This document shows, piece by piece, positions 29,991 to 39,073 of a DNA stretch of 64,000 nt. Location: assembly GCA_938082505.1 (NCBI GenBank), contig CALLLH010000003.1, forward strand, positions 62,001 through 126,000, read 5' to 3'. Below the pieces are notes generated by a model. The model searched no databases. It had not been told where the DNA came from and was given only the letters and a program-made list of their open reading frames with translations. The stretch is from an uncultured Flavobacteriales bacterium (GTDB taxonomy: Bacteria; Bacteroidota; Bacteroidia; Flavobacteriales_D; Sanyastnellaceae). The first letter of the stretch is position 1. Each line of letters opens with the position of its first letter. Position numbers and translations under genes: made by a program.

Positions 29991-30572
29991 ATGAAATTCG
30001 ATTCCACCATCTTGATGCTCTCCCTGCTGGTTACCCCCGTGCTGGGAAGCCTGGCCCACGGACATGACCGTGAAGCTCCCGAGCAGACCAATGGCCCCGA
30101 ACATGTCATCATCCTCGGCAAGGAGGCCGATGTAAAAGATTTCCCTGCTGAAGCCATCTATGAGGAGGGTGTCATTCTTGACGGACGCCGGGACGGACTG
30201 TGGAAACGCTACCACGCCAACGGCGAATTGCGCTCCGAGATCCACTATACCCAGGACGCTCCCTTCGGAGACTACCGACTCTATTCGGATGATGGCAACC
30301 TCTACGAGGAAGGCCGCTGGGAGCACGGTGTCAACGTGGGACACCTGCGCCGATACTGGCCCAATGGGACCATTCAGCAAATGCTCACCTTCGATACCCA
30401 AGGGGTTGGACAGGGTCAGCAGCGCTACTTCCACGACAACGGGCAACTCGAAATGCTCGTCGAACTCCACAACGGTGACGAAGAGGGCGACCTCGTCCGT
30501 CTCGATCGCGACGGCCGTGTGGTAAGCCGCACCACCTACAGCTCCGGGCGCATTGTTCAGCGCGCCCACTGA
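29991..30572 (+). CDS. Exported MORN-2 repeat protein
   Basis: Repeats DGLWKRYHANGELRSEIHY, FGDYRLYSDDGNLYEEGRW, VGHLRRYWPNGTIQQML, GQQRYFHDNGQLEMLVE. Confidence 0.8.
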   Translation: MKFDSTILMLSLLVTPVLGSLAHGHDREAPEQTNGPEHVIILGKEADVKDFPAEAIYEEGVILDGRRDGLWKRYHANGELRSEIHYTQDAPFGDYRLYSDDGNLYEEGRWEHGVNVGHLRRYWPNGTIQQMLTFDTQGVGQGQQRYFHDNGQLEMLVELHNGDEEGDLVRLDRDGRVVSRTTYSSGRIVQRAH

Positions 30573-30627
30573 GCTCAAGAAATCCTGCTTGATGCCTTAA
30601 GGCCGGTCACCCGGCCCACTTGACCAA

Positions 30628-30664
30628 GAAGACCGGTCCACCGATATCGTGTGGACCGGTCTTC
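30628..30664. terminator. Perfect 14-bp stem-loop between the MORN gene and cysS
   Basis: gaagaccggtccac (30628-30641) and gtggaccggtcttc (30651-30664), 9-nt loop cgatatcgt. Confidence 0.55.
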
Positions 30665-30708
30665 GCTTTGCGATATTCGCGCACGGAACCAACCTCAACA
30701 CGGTCCAC

Positions 30709-32229
30709 ATGGATTCCTCCAAGATGACTGCCGAAACTCCGCTCTCTCCCCATGCCGATGGGCTGCACATCGGCAATTCCCTGACCCGCGAGAAAGAGCG
30801 CTTCGTCCCGATCAATGCGCCCTATGTCGGCATGTATGTATGCGGCCCGACCGTGTACAGCAATGTCCACCTCGGGAATGTCCGGACCTTCCTGACTTTC
30901 GATGTGGTCTACCGCTACCTGCTGCACCTCGGCTACAAGGTGCGCTATGTCAGGAACATCACGGATGTGGGTCACCTGACCGGCGATACCGACGACGGTG
31001 AAGACAAAATCGGAAAGAAAGCGAGGCTGGAGAACCTCGAACCCATGGAGGTGGTCCAGCGCTACACCAATGACTTCCATGATGTGATGCGGGTCTTCCA
31101 CATTCTGCCGCCATCCATTGAGCCGACCGCCACAGGCCACATCGTGGAACAGATCGGCATGATCAGCGACATCATCGACAATGGCTTCGCATACGAATCC
31201 AATGGAAGCGTGTACTTCGACGTCCGGAAGTTTGCGGATGACCACGACTATGGTGCACTGAGTGGACGCCGGATCGACGAGCTGCAGAACCAGACCCGCG
31301 CTCTCGAAGGCCAGAATGAGAAGCGGGACCCCCTGGATTTCGCCCTCTGGAAAAAGGCCGATTCGAGCCACCTCATGCAGTGGCCATCGCCTTGGAGCGA
31401 AGGCTTCCCGGGGTGGCACCTCGAATGCTCTGTGATGAGCACGAAATATCTGGGCAAGACCTTCGACATCCATGGCGGGGGGATGGACCTCAAGTTCCCG
31501 CATCACGAATGTGAGATCGCACAGAACATCGGTGCCCACGGAGGTGACCGTCCCGTGCGCTATTGGCTGCATGGCAACATGCTCACGGTGAACGGCAGGA
31601 AAATGTCCAAATCCGAGGGCAACGGTTTCACCCCCGAGGAATTGATCACGGGCAACCACAAGCTGCTCGAAAAAGGGTATTCGCCCATGACCGTGCGCTT
31701 CTTCATGCTTCAGGGCCATTACGCCGGTACACTCGACTTTTCCAACCCGGCCCTGCAGGCCGCGGAAAAAGGGCTCGAACGCCTGATGTCCGCCTGGGGC
31801 ACCCTGAACACGCTCCAACCGGTCGAGGGGCCAGAGGCGTGCCCGGATCTCGATGCCCTGAAGAATCGCGCCTACGCGGCGATGAACGATGACTTCAATA
31901 CACCGGTGCTGATTGCGGTCCTGTATGATGCCGTCAAGGCCATCAACTCCATGGCGTCGGGCCGCATGTCGGTCACGGCCGAGGGCATTGCCCTGCTCCA
32001 AGCGTTGTTTGCCGACTTTGCGCATGACATCCTCGGCCTGGAGCCTGAAATGCCCGAGGGTGGTGGTCATGACCGAACGGACGGGCTGATGGAAGTGCTC
32101 TGTGCAGTCCGGGCCGAAGCCAAGGCCAACAAGGATTGGGCCACCGCAGACCTCATCCGCGACAGGCTGGTTGAACTGGGCGTTCAGATCAAAGATGGCA
32201 AGGATGGAACGAGCTGGACTTTTGACTGA
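30709..32229 (+). CDS. cysS: Cysteinyl-tRNA synthetase
   Basis: [56 protein letters not shown]; likely start 30709. Confidence 0.96.
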   Translation: MDSSKMTAETPLSPHADGLHIGNSLTREKERFVPINAPYVGMYVCGPTVYSNVHLGNVRTFLTFDVVYRYLLHLGYKVRYVRNITDVGHLTGDTDDGEDKIGKKARLENLEPMEVVQRYTNDFHDVMRVFHILPPSIEPTATGHIVEQIGMISDIIDNGFAYESNGSVYFDVRKFADDHDYGALSGRRIDELQNQTRALEGQNEKRDPLDFALWKKADSSHLMQWPSPWSEGFPGWHLECSVMSTKYLGKTFDIHGGGMDLKFPHHECEIAQNIGAHGGDRPVRYWLHGNMLTVNGRKMSKSEGNGFTPEELITGNHKLLEKGYSPMTVRFFMLQGHYAGTLDFSNPALQAAEKGLERLMSAWGTLNTLQPVEGPEACPDLDALKNRAYAAMNDDFNTPVLIAVLYDAVKAINSMASGRMSVTAEGIALLQALFADFAHDILGLEPEMPEGGGHDRTDGLMEVLCAVRAEAKANKDWATADLIRDRLVELGVQIKDGKDGTSWTFD

Positions 32230-33226
32230 CGGCCGGCTCCGGGCGTTGTGGGCTTCCGTGCCTGTCCTCCTTGCTGCGTGCAGCGGGGCGACAGAGGCTG
32301 GCCCCTCCGTGCAGCCATCGGCACCAACGGAGGTCTCCCTGGTGAAGACCCCGGTATTCTCAGCGGACAGCGCCTTCGCCTTCGTGGCCCGGCAGGTGGA
32401 CTTCGGCCCCCGTGTTCCCAACATGGCAGGCCATGTGCAATGCGGCGACTGGTTGATCGGGGAATTGGAACGACATGGAGCCGAGGTGACAGTCCAGGAG
32501 GCACGCGTGACCGCCTACGACGGAACGAAACTCAACATCCGCAACATCTTCGGTGCATTCAATCCTGCCGATCGGAGGAGGATCCTCTTGTATGCCCATT
32601 GGGATACGCGGCCTTTCGCAGACAAGGACACGGTTCGGACCAAGGAGCCCATCGATGGTGCCAACGATGGCGCATCCGGAGTGGGGGTGTTGCTGGAGAT
32701 GGCCCGGATCCTCGGTGATTCCCTGCCGGATATCGGTGTGGACATTGCCTTCTTCGATGCCGAGGATTACGGTGAACCGGAGTGGTTGCCGCGGCAGGAT
32801 GCCGGTTACACCGATTGGTGCCTGGGTTCCCAGTATTGGGCTCGCAAGCCCCACGTTCCGGGCTATCGGGCCAAATTCGGCGTGCTGCTTGACATGGTGG
32901 GGGCGAAGGGGGCGGTCTTCCATCGCGAGGGAACCTCGATGGCCTTGGCCCCGGCTGTGGTGGACAAGGTCTGGTCCGCAGCCCGGCGTCTTGGTCATGC
33001 CGATCTGTTCAGGAACCGGGTCACCCCTCAGACTGTGGACGACAATCTTTTCGTGAGCCAACTGGCGGGCATCCCGTCGGCGAACATTGTCCATTACCAC
33101 CTCGAGACGCGCATGATGGGGTATTTTCCCTACCACCATACCCACGGAGACAACATGGACGCCATTGACCCGGAGGTGCTGGGCAAAGTGGGGGAAGTCC
33201 TGGCGCAGGTCGTCTACGCCGAATAG
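32204..33226 (+). CDS. M28-family lipoprotein, glutaminyl-peptide cyclotransferase-like
   Basis: Lipobox [50 protein letters not shown]...WCLGSQYWA; overlaps cysS 3' end. Confidence 0.8.
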   Translation: MERAGLLTDGRLRALWASVPVLLAACSGATEAGPSVQPSAPTEVSLVKTPVFSADSAFAFVARQVDFGPRVPNMAGHVQCGDWLIGELERHGAEVTVQEARVTAYDGTKLNIRNIFGAFNPADRRRILLYAHWDTRPFADKDTVRTKEPIDGANDGASGVGVLLEMARILGDSLPDIGVDIAFFDAEDYGEPEWLPRQDAGYTDWCLGSQYWARKPHVPGYRAKFGVLLDMVGAKGAVFHREGTSMALAPAVVDKVWSAARRLGHADLFRNRVTPQTVDDNLFVSQLAGIPSANIVHYHLETRMMGYFPYHHTHGDNMDAIDPEVLGKVGEVLAQVVYAE

Positions 33227-35028
33227 ACGGGAAGGGCCACCTCCAGCCTGCGGGCCCCTGCCGCATCGCAGTCCAGGTTGAGCGCGCCGCCGAGGCGATC
33301 GCACCGCAGCCTGACCATGGACCAATGCCGGGCTTCTCCATCCCCGGCGAACAGGGTCATGGCCTGTCGCCACCAGCCCCTTTCGGTGAACTCGTCGAAT
33401 GCAACCTCCAGTCCCTCGGGGGTGCTCTGCATGGACATGCGGCATCCGCCCTGCCCCAGCCCCGCGATCAGGGTACCGAGAAAGTCGCGCAATTGGACTT
33501 CATCGCCCTGGTATGGAACTTCTTCCCTCAGCGACCAGTCCAATGTGCCGCTGGCTTGGCGGCCTTCGGCCAATGCGAGACAAATGGTCCGCAAATTGAT
33601 CGGCTCGTGTCTCACCTCCTGTGCGCAGAGTGCAGCCAACCTTCCAAACTCCGCCATTTCACGCTTGAGGTCCGCGGGGAGGGCCTGGGACTGGGCCGCT
33701 TCTGCGAGTCGGGCGCCGGACAGCGCGAGTTCACGCACCTGGTGCTGGCGACCGGGCAGCCATTCCTGCTGGAGCCTGCGCAATCGGCCCTTGAGCTTTG
33801 CCGACAAGATGGAGAAGCGCCACATCCAGGCGCAAGCAAGAAACAGGAGAACGGCCAGCACCGTCGATGCAGAGCGCCACTGCGCCATGCGCTCGGTCTC
33901 CATCCTGGTTCGGGCGTCCCCCAGTGCCGTCAACCATGGCTCACTTTCGAACATGCCGGTGCGGGCCCTGTCGGCCCTGCCCGCTGCCAAGGAAAGGCTG
34001 TCCGCTTCATGCAACGCGAAATAGGCCGGTCCGTGGGCCCCGGTCCCCGCGAGGATGTCAGCCCGATAACGCAAGGCTTCGGAAAGCGCCTCGTCGCGGT
34101 GGGTCCGATTGGAAATGGTCCGGGCGGCCAACTCCGCCTGCAGTGAGGCGGCCAGTGCCTGGGCCGCATGTTCCTTTCGAAAGCGCCTGGCCCGCATCAG
34201 GGCCCAGCGCGTCTCCAACAGCGGGTCCACCGAACCGGGGGCCCTTTCCAATGCCGCAGCCCACGGCCATTCGGACAAGGCATCAAAGGCTGCCAAACGG
34301 CCCGCTCCCAGAAGCATCTCCGCCCATTCCGACGCCTTGGAAGCCCGCTGCCGCACGGACAGTTCTCCCCATTGTGGATGATCCCGAATGACATTCCACA
34401 TCACCCCGTCAGTCTCTCCCTCCAACTCCGATGACACTGCAGCCCATCCCAGGGCGTCCAGTGATTCCGCATGTCTGCCCATGGATCCGAGCTCTGTCGA
34501 CCAGCGATTGAAGTCTTCCATGGCCACCAGGAAGTCGCCCTCCTCGAAGGACATCCAGGCGAGGCGTCCCATGGATTCCGTCGCCAGGTTCCACATCCCG
34601 AGGTCGCCCTCCAGGTCCCCGCCCCGCGCTGCAAGATCCTGGAGGATCCAGCGGGCCTCATCCCTCGATCCCACGTCGAGTTTGGCTTGCGCCAGGGCAT
34701 ACCGCCATCCTGTGGCTTCCTTTTCGACTTCCGGACAGGTTCCGGCGGCCATCAAGGCAGCGGACAGTGCTTCAATGGCATGGGCCGGATTGCGCCAATC
34801 CAGGTGTATTCTCGCTTTCCTTTCCGCAAACCGGGCCACCCAGCAGGGGTGCCCTGCCCTTCGAAACTGCTGCTCCGCTGATGTCAGAAAGTCCAGCGCT
34901 GCGGCATCCTGCCCGACTTGACGCAGCGAATCCGCCTGATTGAGCCAGGCCAGTCCATCGAGTTCAGCTGCACGCAACCCAACCGTGAGCACGAGCAGAC
35001 AGCACGAAAGAATGAGGCGTTGCATCAA
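33214..35028 (-). CDS. TPR / transmembrane protein with a degenerate histidine-kinase-like C-terminus
   Basis: 604 aa; signal peptide, TPR region, TM VLAVLLFLACAWMWRF, then a kinase-like tail ending [32 protein letters not shown] without clear H, N or G1 boxes. Confidence 0.65.
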   Translation of the reverse strand: MMQRLILSCCLLVLTVGLRAAELDGLAWLNQADSLRQVGQDAAALDFLTSAEQQFRRAGHPCWVARFAERKARIHLDWRNPAHAIEALSAALMAAGTCPEVEKEATGWRYALAQAKLDVGSRDEARWILQDLAARGGDLEGDLGMWNLATESMGRLAWMSFEEGDFLVAMEDFNRWSTELGSMGRHAESLDALGWAAVSSELEGETDGVMWNVIRDHPQWGELSVRQRASKASEWAEMLLGAGRLAAFDALSEWPWAAALERAPGSVDPLLETRWALMRARRFRKEHAAQALAASLQAELAARTISNRTHRDEALSEALRYRADILAGTGAHGPAYFALHEADSLSLAAGRADRARTGMFESEPWLTALGDARTRMETERMAQWRSASTVLAVLLFLACAWMWRFSILSAKLKGRLRRLQQEWLPGRQHQVRELALSGARLAEAAQSQALPADLKREMAEFGRLAALCAQEVRHEPINLRTICLALAEGRQASGTLDWSLREEVPYQGDEVQLRDFLGTLIAGLGQGGCRMSMQSTPEGLEVAFDEFTERGWWRQAMTLFAGDGEARHWSMVRLRCDRLGGALNLDCDAAGARRLEVALPVYSA

Positions 35029-35123
35029 GGTTCAATCTACCTGTCAACCCGCAGCTCAACCCCTGGCCCGCCGAGCGGAATAAGGAAGGGCGCGTTGAAA
35101 ACCTCAAACAGCGCTGATGCGGC

Positions 35124-36158
35124 TCAAGAAGCCGCCGTGAACTGCTCAAGGAAGCGGATGTCGTTCTCAAAGAATGCCCGGAGGTCTCCGATCTGCCACT
35201 TCAGCATGGCGATGCGCTCGATGCCCATTCCGAAGGCAAATCCTGAGTATTCCCCGGGATCAATGCCCGATGACGCCAGTACGGCGGGGTCGACCATGCC
35301 GCACCCCATGATTTCGAGCCAACCTGTGCCTTTCGTGATGCGCTTGTCGACCTCCGTCTCCAAGCCCCAATAGACGTCCATCTCCGCGCTGGGTTCCGTG
35401 AAAGGAAAATAACTGGGACGAAGGCGAATCCGGGTTCCATGGCCAAACAGCTGCTCGGCGAAGACCAGCAAGGTCTGCTTGAGATCGGCGAAACTGACGT
35501 CCCGATCGATGTAGAGCCCCTCAATCTGGTGGAAAATGCAGTGTGCCCGCGCGCTGATGGCCTCGTTCCGAAACACCCGGCCCGGCATCACGATCCGCAG
35601 GGGAGGATCGCGCTTCTCCATTTCCCTCACCTGCACCGAGCTCGTGTGTGTGCGCAACAACAGGTCCGGATCCCGCTGGATGAAGAAGGTGTCCTGCATG
35701 TCCCTCGCAGGGTGCTCCTCCGGGAAATTCAGACCCGAGAACACGTGCCAATCGTCCTCGATTTCCGGGCCATCGGCCACGGTGAATCCCATGCGGTCAA
35801 AAATGCCCAGGATTTCCCGTCGCACAATGCGGATGGGATGGTGCGATCCCAAAGGGGGCTCTCCACTTGGGCGCGTGTGGTCCATTCCACTGGTTCCCGC
35901 ATCCTCGGCCGCGGCCAAACCTGCCTTTGCACCCTCGAAATGGTCCTGCAATGCTTGCTTGAAGGCATTGAGGGCCTGTCCCATTTCCCTTTTCTCAGGC
36001 CCGGGTACGGCACGGAAACGCTCGTTGAGGTCCTTCAATAGGCCTTGCCTTCCAAAATGGGCAATGCGGAAGGCCTCCAATGCATCCGCCGTGGAGACGT
36101 CCGCTTCCTTCGCCGCAGCCAGCAGGCGGTCCAACTCGGCCTGATTCAACGTGGACAT
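35124..36158 (-). CDS. pheS: Phenylalanyl-tRNA synthetase alpha subunit
   Basis: 344 aa; HPIRIVRREILGIFDRMGF, LRTHTSSVQVREME, FGMGIERIAMLKWQIGDLRAFFENDIRFL. Confidence 0.96.
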   Translation of the reverse strand: MSTLNQAELDRLLAAAKEADVSTADALEAFRIAHFGRQGLLKDLNERFRAVPGPEKREMGQALNAFKQALQDHFEGAKAGLAAAEDAGTSGMDHTRPSGEPPLGSHHPIRIVRREILGIFDRMGFTVADGPEIEDDWHVFSGLNFPEEHPARDMQDTFFIQRDPDLLLRTHTSSVQVREMEKRDPPLRIVMPGRVFRNEAISARAHCIFHQIEGLYIDRDVSFADLKQTLLVFAEQLFGHGTRIRLRPSYFPFTEPSAEMDVYWGLETEVDKRITKGTGWLEIMGCGMVDPAVLASSGIDPGEYSGFAFGMGIERIAMLKWQIGDLRAFFENDIRFLEQFTAAS

Positions 36159-36165
36159 GTGGGCC

Positions 36166-36861
36166 TCAGTTCAGGATTTCCATCCGCATGGAGATGTCCT
36201 CCAGCGGCCTATTGGAACGGGCCACCGCGGATGAGCAGATGGCGTCGAGCACCTCGATGCCCTCGATGACCCGACCGAACACCGTGTACTGCATGTCGAG
36301 GTGGGGGGTGCCCCCCAGCTCCTCGTAGGAGGCGATCTGGTCCGGGGTGTAGGCGAAGGGTCCTCCGGTGGCCTGGCTGATCGATCTGACGACGCCCTGC
36401 AACATCTGTACACTGACATCGCGGCCCTGAACGATGTAGAATTGGCTTCCGCTGCTGCGGCGCTCCGGATTCACCTGGTCGCCTTGCCGAGCGGCGGCGA
36501 GGGCGCCCTTGACATGGATGAACTGCGGGTCGATCTCCGCGGGGATCGTGTAACCCGGGCCTCCGCTTCCGAGGCCCACCCCTGAATCTGCCCCACGTGA
36601 CTGGGGGTCTCCACCCTGTGCCATGAAGCCGCTGATGACCCTGTGCCACAGCAGGTCATCATAGAACCCCTCCCCGACCAGCTTGAGGAAATTGTCGCGG
36701 TGCTCGGGCGTCTCGTTGTACAGTTCGACCACCATGGTGCCCTTTGACGTCTCAATGCGAACCCTTTTGCGGTCGCCTTCCCCATCTGCCGCAAAGGACA
36801 GGACGGGCAGTAGTAGCATCGTGAGCAGAAAGGACAGGGTGCGGAAGTTTGAAACAACCAT
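36166..36861 (-). CDS. Cyclophilin-type peptidylprolyl isomerase (exported)
   Basis: RVRIETSKGTMVVELYNETPEHRDNFLKL, LLWHRVISGFMAQGGDPQSRG. Confidence 0.92.
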   Translation of the reverse strand: MVVSNFRTLSFLLTMLLLPVLSFAADGEGDRKRVRIETSKGTMVVELYNETPEHRDNFLKLVGEGFYDDLLWHRVISGFMAQGGDPQSRGADSGVGLGSGGPGYTIPAEIDPQFIHVKGALAAARQGDQVNPERRSSGSQFYIVQGRDVSVQMLQGVVRSISQATGGPFAYTPDQIASYEELGGTPHLDMQYTVFGRVIEGIEVLDAICSSAVARSNRPLEDISMRMEILN

Positions 36862-36931
36862 AGGGAGGATTTTGCGTTATTTGTAGGCTCCGGGTCTTGA
36901 TTATCAAGGCGGCGGAAGAGACCTCGAAATT

Positions 36932-37321
36932 ATGAAATCGAACACCCCCCTCCACGTTGCAGGCACATTGGCCCTGTTGGTTGCCGTTGCCATCGGATTC
37001 AATGGCTGCAATGAAATCGAGGACACCGTGGCCGTGGTCTACGTCCAGAACAGTTTGGGTGCCCCCGTGCAAGGAGCTGAGGTCCGTTTGTTCGCAGTGG
37101 GATCGGTCAACCAGACCTTCATCGGTGAATTGCGGTTCGACACCACGCAGGTGACCAATGCTGCAGGCAGCGTCAGCTTCAATTTCTCGGAGTACTACAA
37201 GCAAGGCCAGGCCGGCTTTGCCGTTTTGGACATTGAAGCGACGAAAGGGTCACTTACGGGCATCGGAATCATCAAGATCGAGGAGGAGATGACAAACGAG
37301 CAGACGGTCATCATGGAGTGA
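36932..37321 (+). CDS. Small putative lipoprotein with carboxypeptidase-regulatory-like fold
   Basis: Signal/lipobox-like AIGFNGC; VVYVQNSLGAPVQGAEVRLF. Confidence 0.65.
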   Translation: MKSNTPLHVAGTLALLVAVAIGFNGCNEIEDTVAVVYVQNSLGAPVQGAEVRLFAVGSVNQTFIGELRFDTTQVTNAAGSVSFNFSEYYKQGQAGFAVLDIEATKGSLTGIGIIKIEEEMTNEQTVIME

Positions 37322-37332
37322 CCTTTCTTCCC

Positions 37333-37359
37333 TTGGACGGGAGGAATTGCCTATTTTCG
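37333..37359 (+). promoter_or_regulatory. Candidate Bacteroidetes promoter for tRNA-Pro
   Basis: TTG (37333-37335), 16-nt spacer, TATTTTCG (37352-37359). Confidence 0.5.
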
Positions 37360-37379
37360 CGCTCCGCTTCGGCGAAAAC

Positions 37380-37452
37380 CGGGATGTAGCTCAGTTGGTA
37401 GAGTACGCGTCTGGGGGACGTGTGGTCGCTGGTTCGAGTCCAGTCATCCCGA
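37380..37452 (+). tRNA. tRNA-Pro (anticodon GGG)
   Basis: Acceptor cgggatg/catcccg, D arm agctcagttggtagagt, anticodon stem cgcgt/acgtg with loop ctGGGgg, T arm ctggttcgagtccag. Confidence 0.95.
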
Positions 37453-37457
37453 CATTG

Positions 37458-37485
37458 AAAGGAGGGCCTTCTGGCTCTCCTTTTT
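37458..37485 (+). terminator. Intrinsic terminator after tRNA-Pro
   Basis: AAAGGAGGGCC-ttct-GGCTCTCCTTT (11 bp, one G-T) followed by T-rich tail. Confidence 0.8.
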
Positions 37486-37510
37486 GTTGCCATACCATTG
37501 CACCTCAATC

Positions 37511-37873
37511 ATGGATGTCGAATTTGAAACCCGATGGCGCAAGCTGCTTACCGTGCTGGAGGGTCGGTTCGGGGGTGGCATGGACCTGCAGGATATCCTA
37601 TTCCTCGTCGGCGTGCAGGAACTCGGACAGGGCTTCAGGAAATTCAGGAAGGACGAGAAAATGGACCTGATGCACGTCGCCGTATGCACGGTGCTGGTGC
37701 CTCAAGGGTTCTATTCGTTCATCGGCCGAGACGACGAGGGGTGGCCTCACTTCGAGGAGCAGGTGTCGCTTCCGGTTCTTGAGCCGAAGGAGCAGGACGC
37801 GCTCATCCGGCGCGGCCTGATTGACTATTTCGGAGAGGATCCCGCCAGTGTCATCGGCCCGCAAAGCGCTTGA
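37511..37873 (+). CDS. Conserved hypothetical protein
   Basis: 120-aa ORF MDVEFETRWRKLLTVLEGRFGGGMDLQDILFLVGVQELGQGFRKFRKDEK; convergent overlap with the regulator gene. Confidence 0.7.
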   Translation: MDVEFETRWRKLLTVLEGRFGGGMDLQDILFLVGVQELGQGFRKFRKDEKMDLMHVAVCTVLVPQGFYSFIGRDDEGWPHFEEQVSLPVLEPKEQDALIRRGLIDYFGEDPASVIGPQSA

Positions 37874-38903
37874 GCGCCACTTCGTCCTCGATCACCACGG
37901 TCTTGCCTGAAAGGCTGACCCACCCATCCGACTTGAAATCGCTCAGCGCTCGGATCAGGCTTTCCTTGGCCGTTCCGACCATGCCCGCAAGGTCTTCCCT
38001 GCTGAGCTGAGGCGTCTTCTCTGATTCCTTGAAGCGGTCATTGAGGTCGAGCAAGGCCTGCGCCGTCCGCTCGCGCACCGAGGCATAAGCCAAGGCGAGC
38101 AGCCGCTGTTGATTCTGGGTCACTTCACCCGCCATCAATCGAATGAAACGCATGGCGACGTCCCGATTCCTGTGCATCAGATCCAAGAAAACCTTGCGCG
38201 GAATGAGGTGGAGCTCTGTATCCTCGAGGACCTCTGCAGCACTGGCGTACTCCAGTCCCTTGAGCACATCCATGTGTCCGAAGAAGTCCCCGGGCTTGCA
38301 GAGTTCGATGATCAACTCCTTGCCATAGTTGTCCGTCCTGAACACCTTGACCACCCCGGAAGCGACGTAATAGACGTTGTTCGTGGCGTCGCCCTCGGAA
38401 AACAGAACTTGTCCCGAATTGTACCGCCGCGGACGCTCTCCGACATCGATGCCGGGAATTCCTCCTTGGGCGCTGGCATCCGCAATGAACTCATTGAGCC
38501 GTTGGGGTGGCCGTCCATACTCACGCTGCATGATGGCGCTCTTCTTGAGTCTAACCTCGATGGTCGCCAGGAGATCCGCCTCACTGAAAGGCTTGACCAG
38601 ATAATCATCCGCCCCACTGGACATGCCCCTCCTCATTTCCGCTGCCCCGTCCCTCGAAGTCAGGAAGATGAATGGAATCATCGCCGTACTGGGGTCGTTC
38701 GAGAGGTAGTGCAACACCCCGTAGCCATCGAGCTCGGGCATCTCAACATCACAGACGATCATGTCCGGACGGTCGCGTTGGGCGCGCTCCACCCCCTGCT
38801 TACCATGTTCAGCCTCAATGACTTCATACCCGGCCAGCTGTAGGATATCCGCCGTGGTCTTTCGGAGGAATTGGTTGTCCTCCACAATCAGAATCTTCTT
38901 CAC
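37851..38903 (-). CDS. Response regulator fused to Crp/Fnr-type cyclic-nucleotide-binding and HTH domains
   Basis: Receiver KILIVEDNQFLRKTTADILQLAGYEV...CDVEMPELDGY plus cNMP-binding fold GQVLFSEGDATNNVYYVASGVVKVF and C-terminal Crp HTH. Confidence 0.92.
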   Translation of the reverse strand: MKKILIVEDNQFLRKTTADILQLAGYEVIEAEHGKQGVERAQRDRPDMIVCDVEMPELDGYGVLHYLSNDPSTAMIPFIFLTSRDGAAEMRRGMSSGADDYLVKPFSEADLLATIEVRLKKSAIMQREYGRPPQRLNEFIADASAQGGIPGIDVGERPRRYNSGQVLFSEGDATNNVYYVASGVVKVFRTDNYGKELIIELCKPGDFFGHMDVLKGLEYASAAEVLEDTELHLIPRKVFLDLMHRNRDVAMRFIRLMAGEVTQNQQRLLALAYASVRERTAQALLDLNDRFKESEKTPQLSREDLAGMVGTAKESLIRALSDFKSDGWVSLSGKTVVIEDEVALKRFAGR

Positions 38904-39073
38904 TACAAACGCTTGTCGCCCTCCACGAATGGTCCGGTTCGGGGTTAGGTCGCCTGTAAGTTATTAAAGCCTGACCCGAGAATCCTCCTCGCATCGCGAC
39001 CAATGTGTCTTTGGGCAGGACAAGGTTAAATTCGCAGGCCTCAGGGCATACCCGTTGCAAACCCCATCGACGC

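Noticed and set aside
29991-30572. MORN-2 repeat protein as a toxin or antitoxin
   Set aside because: Databases often label such repeats 'toxin-antitoxin MORN', but there is no partner gene here, and the protein has a signal peptide.
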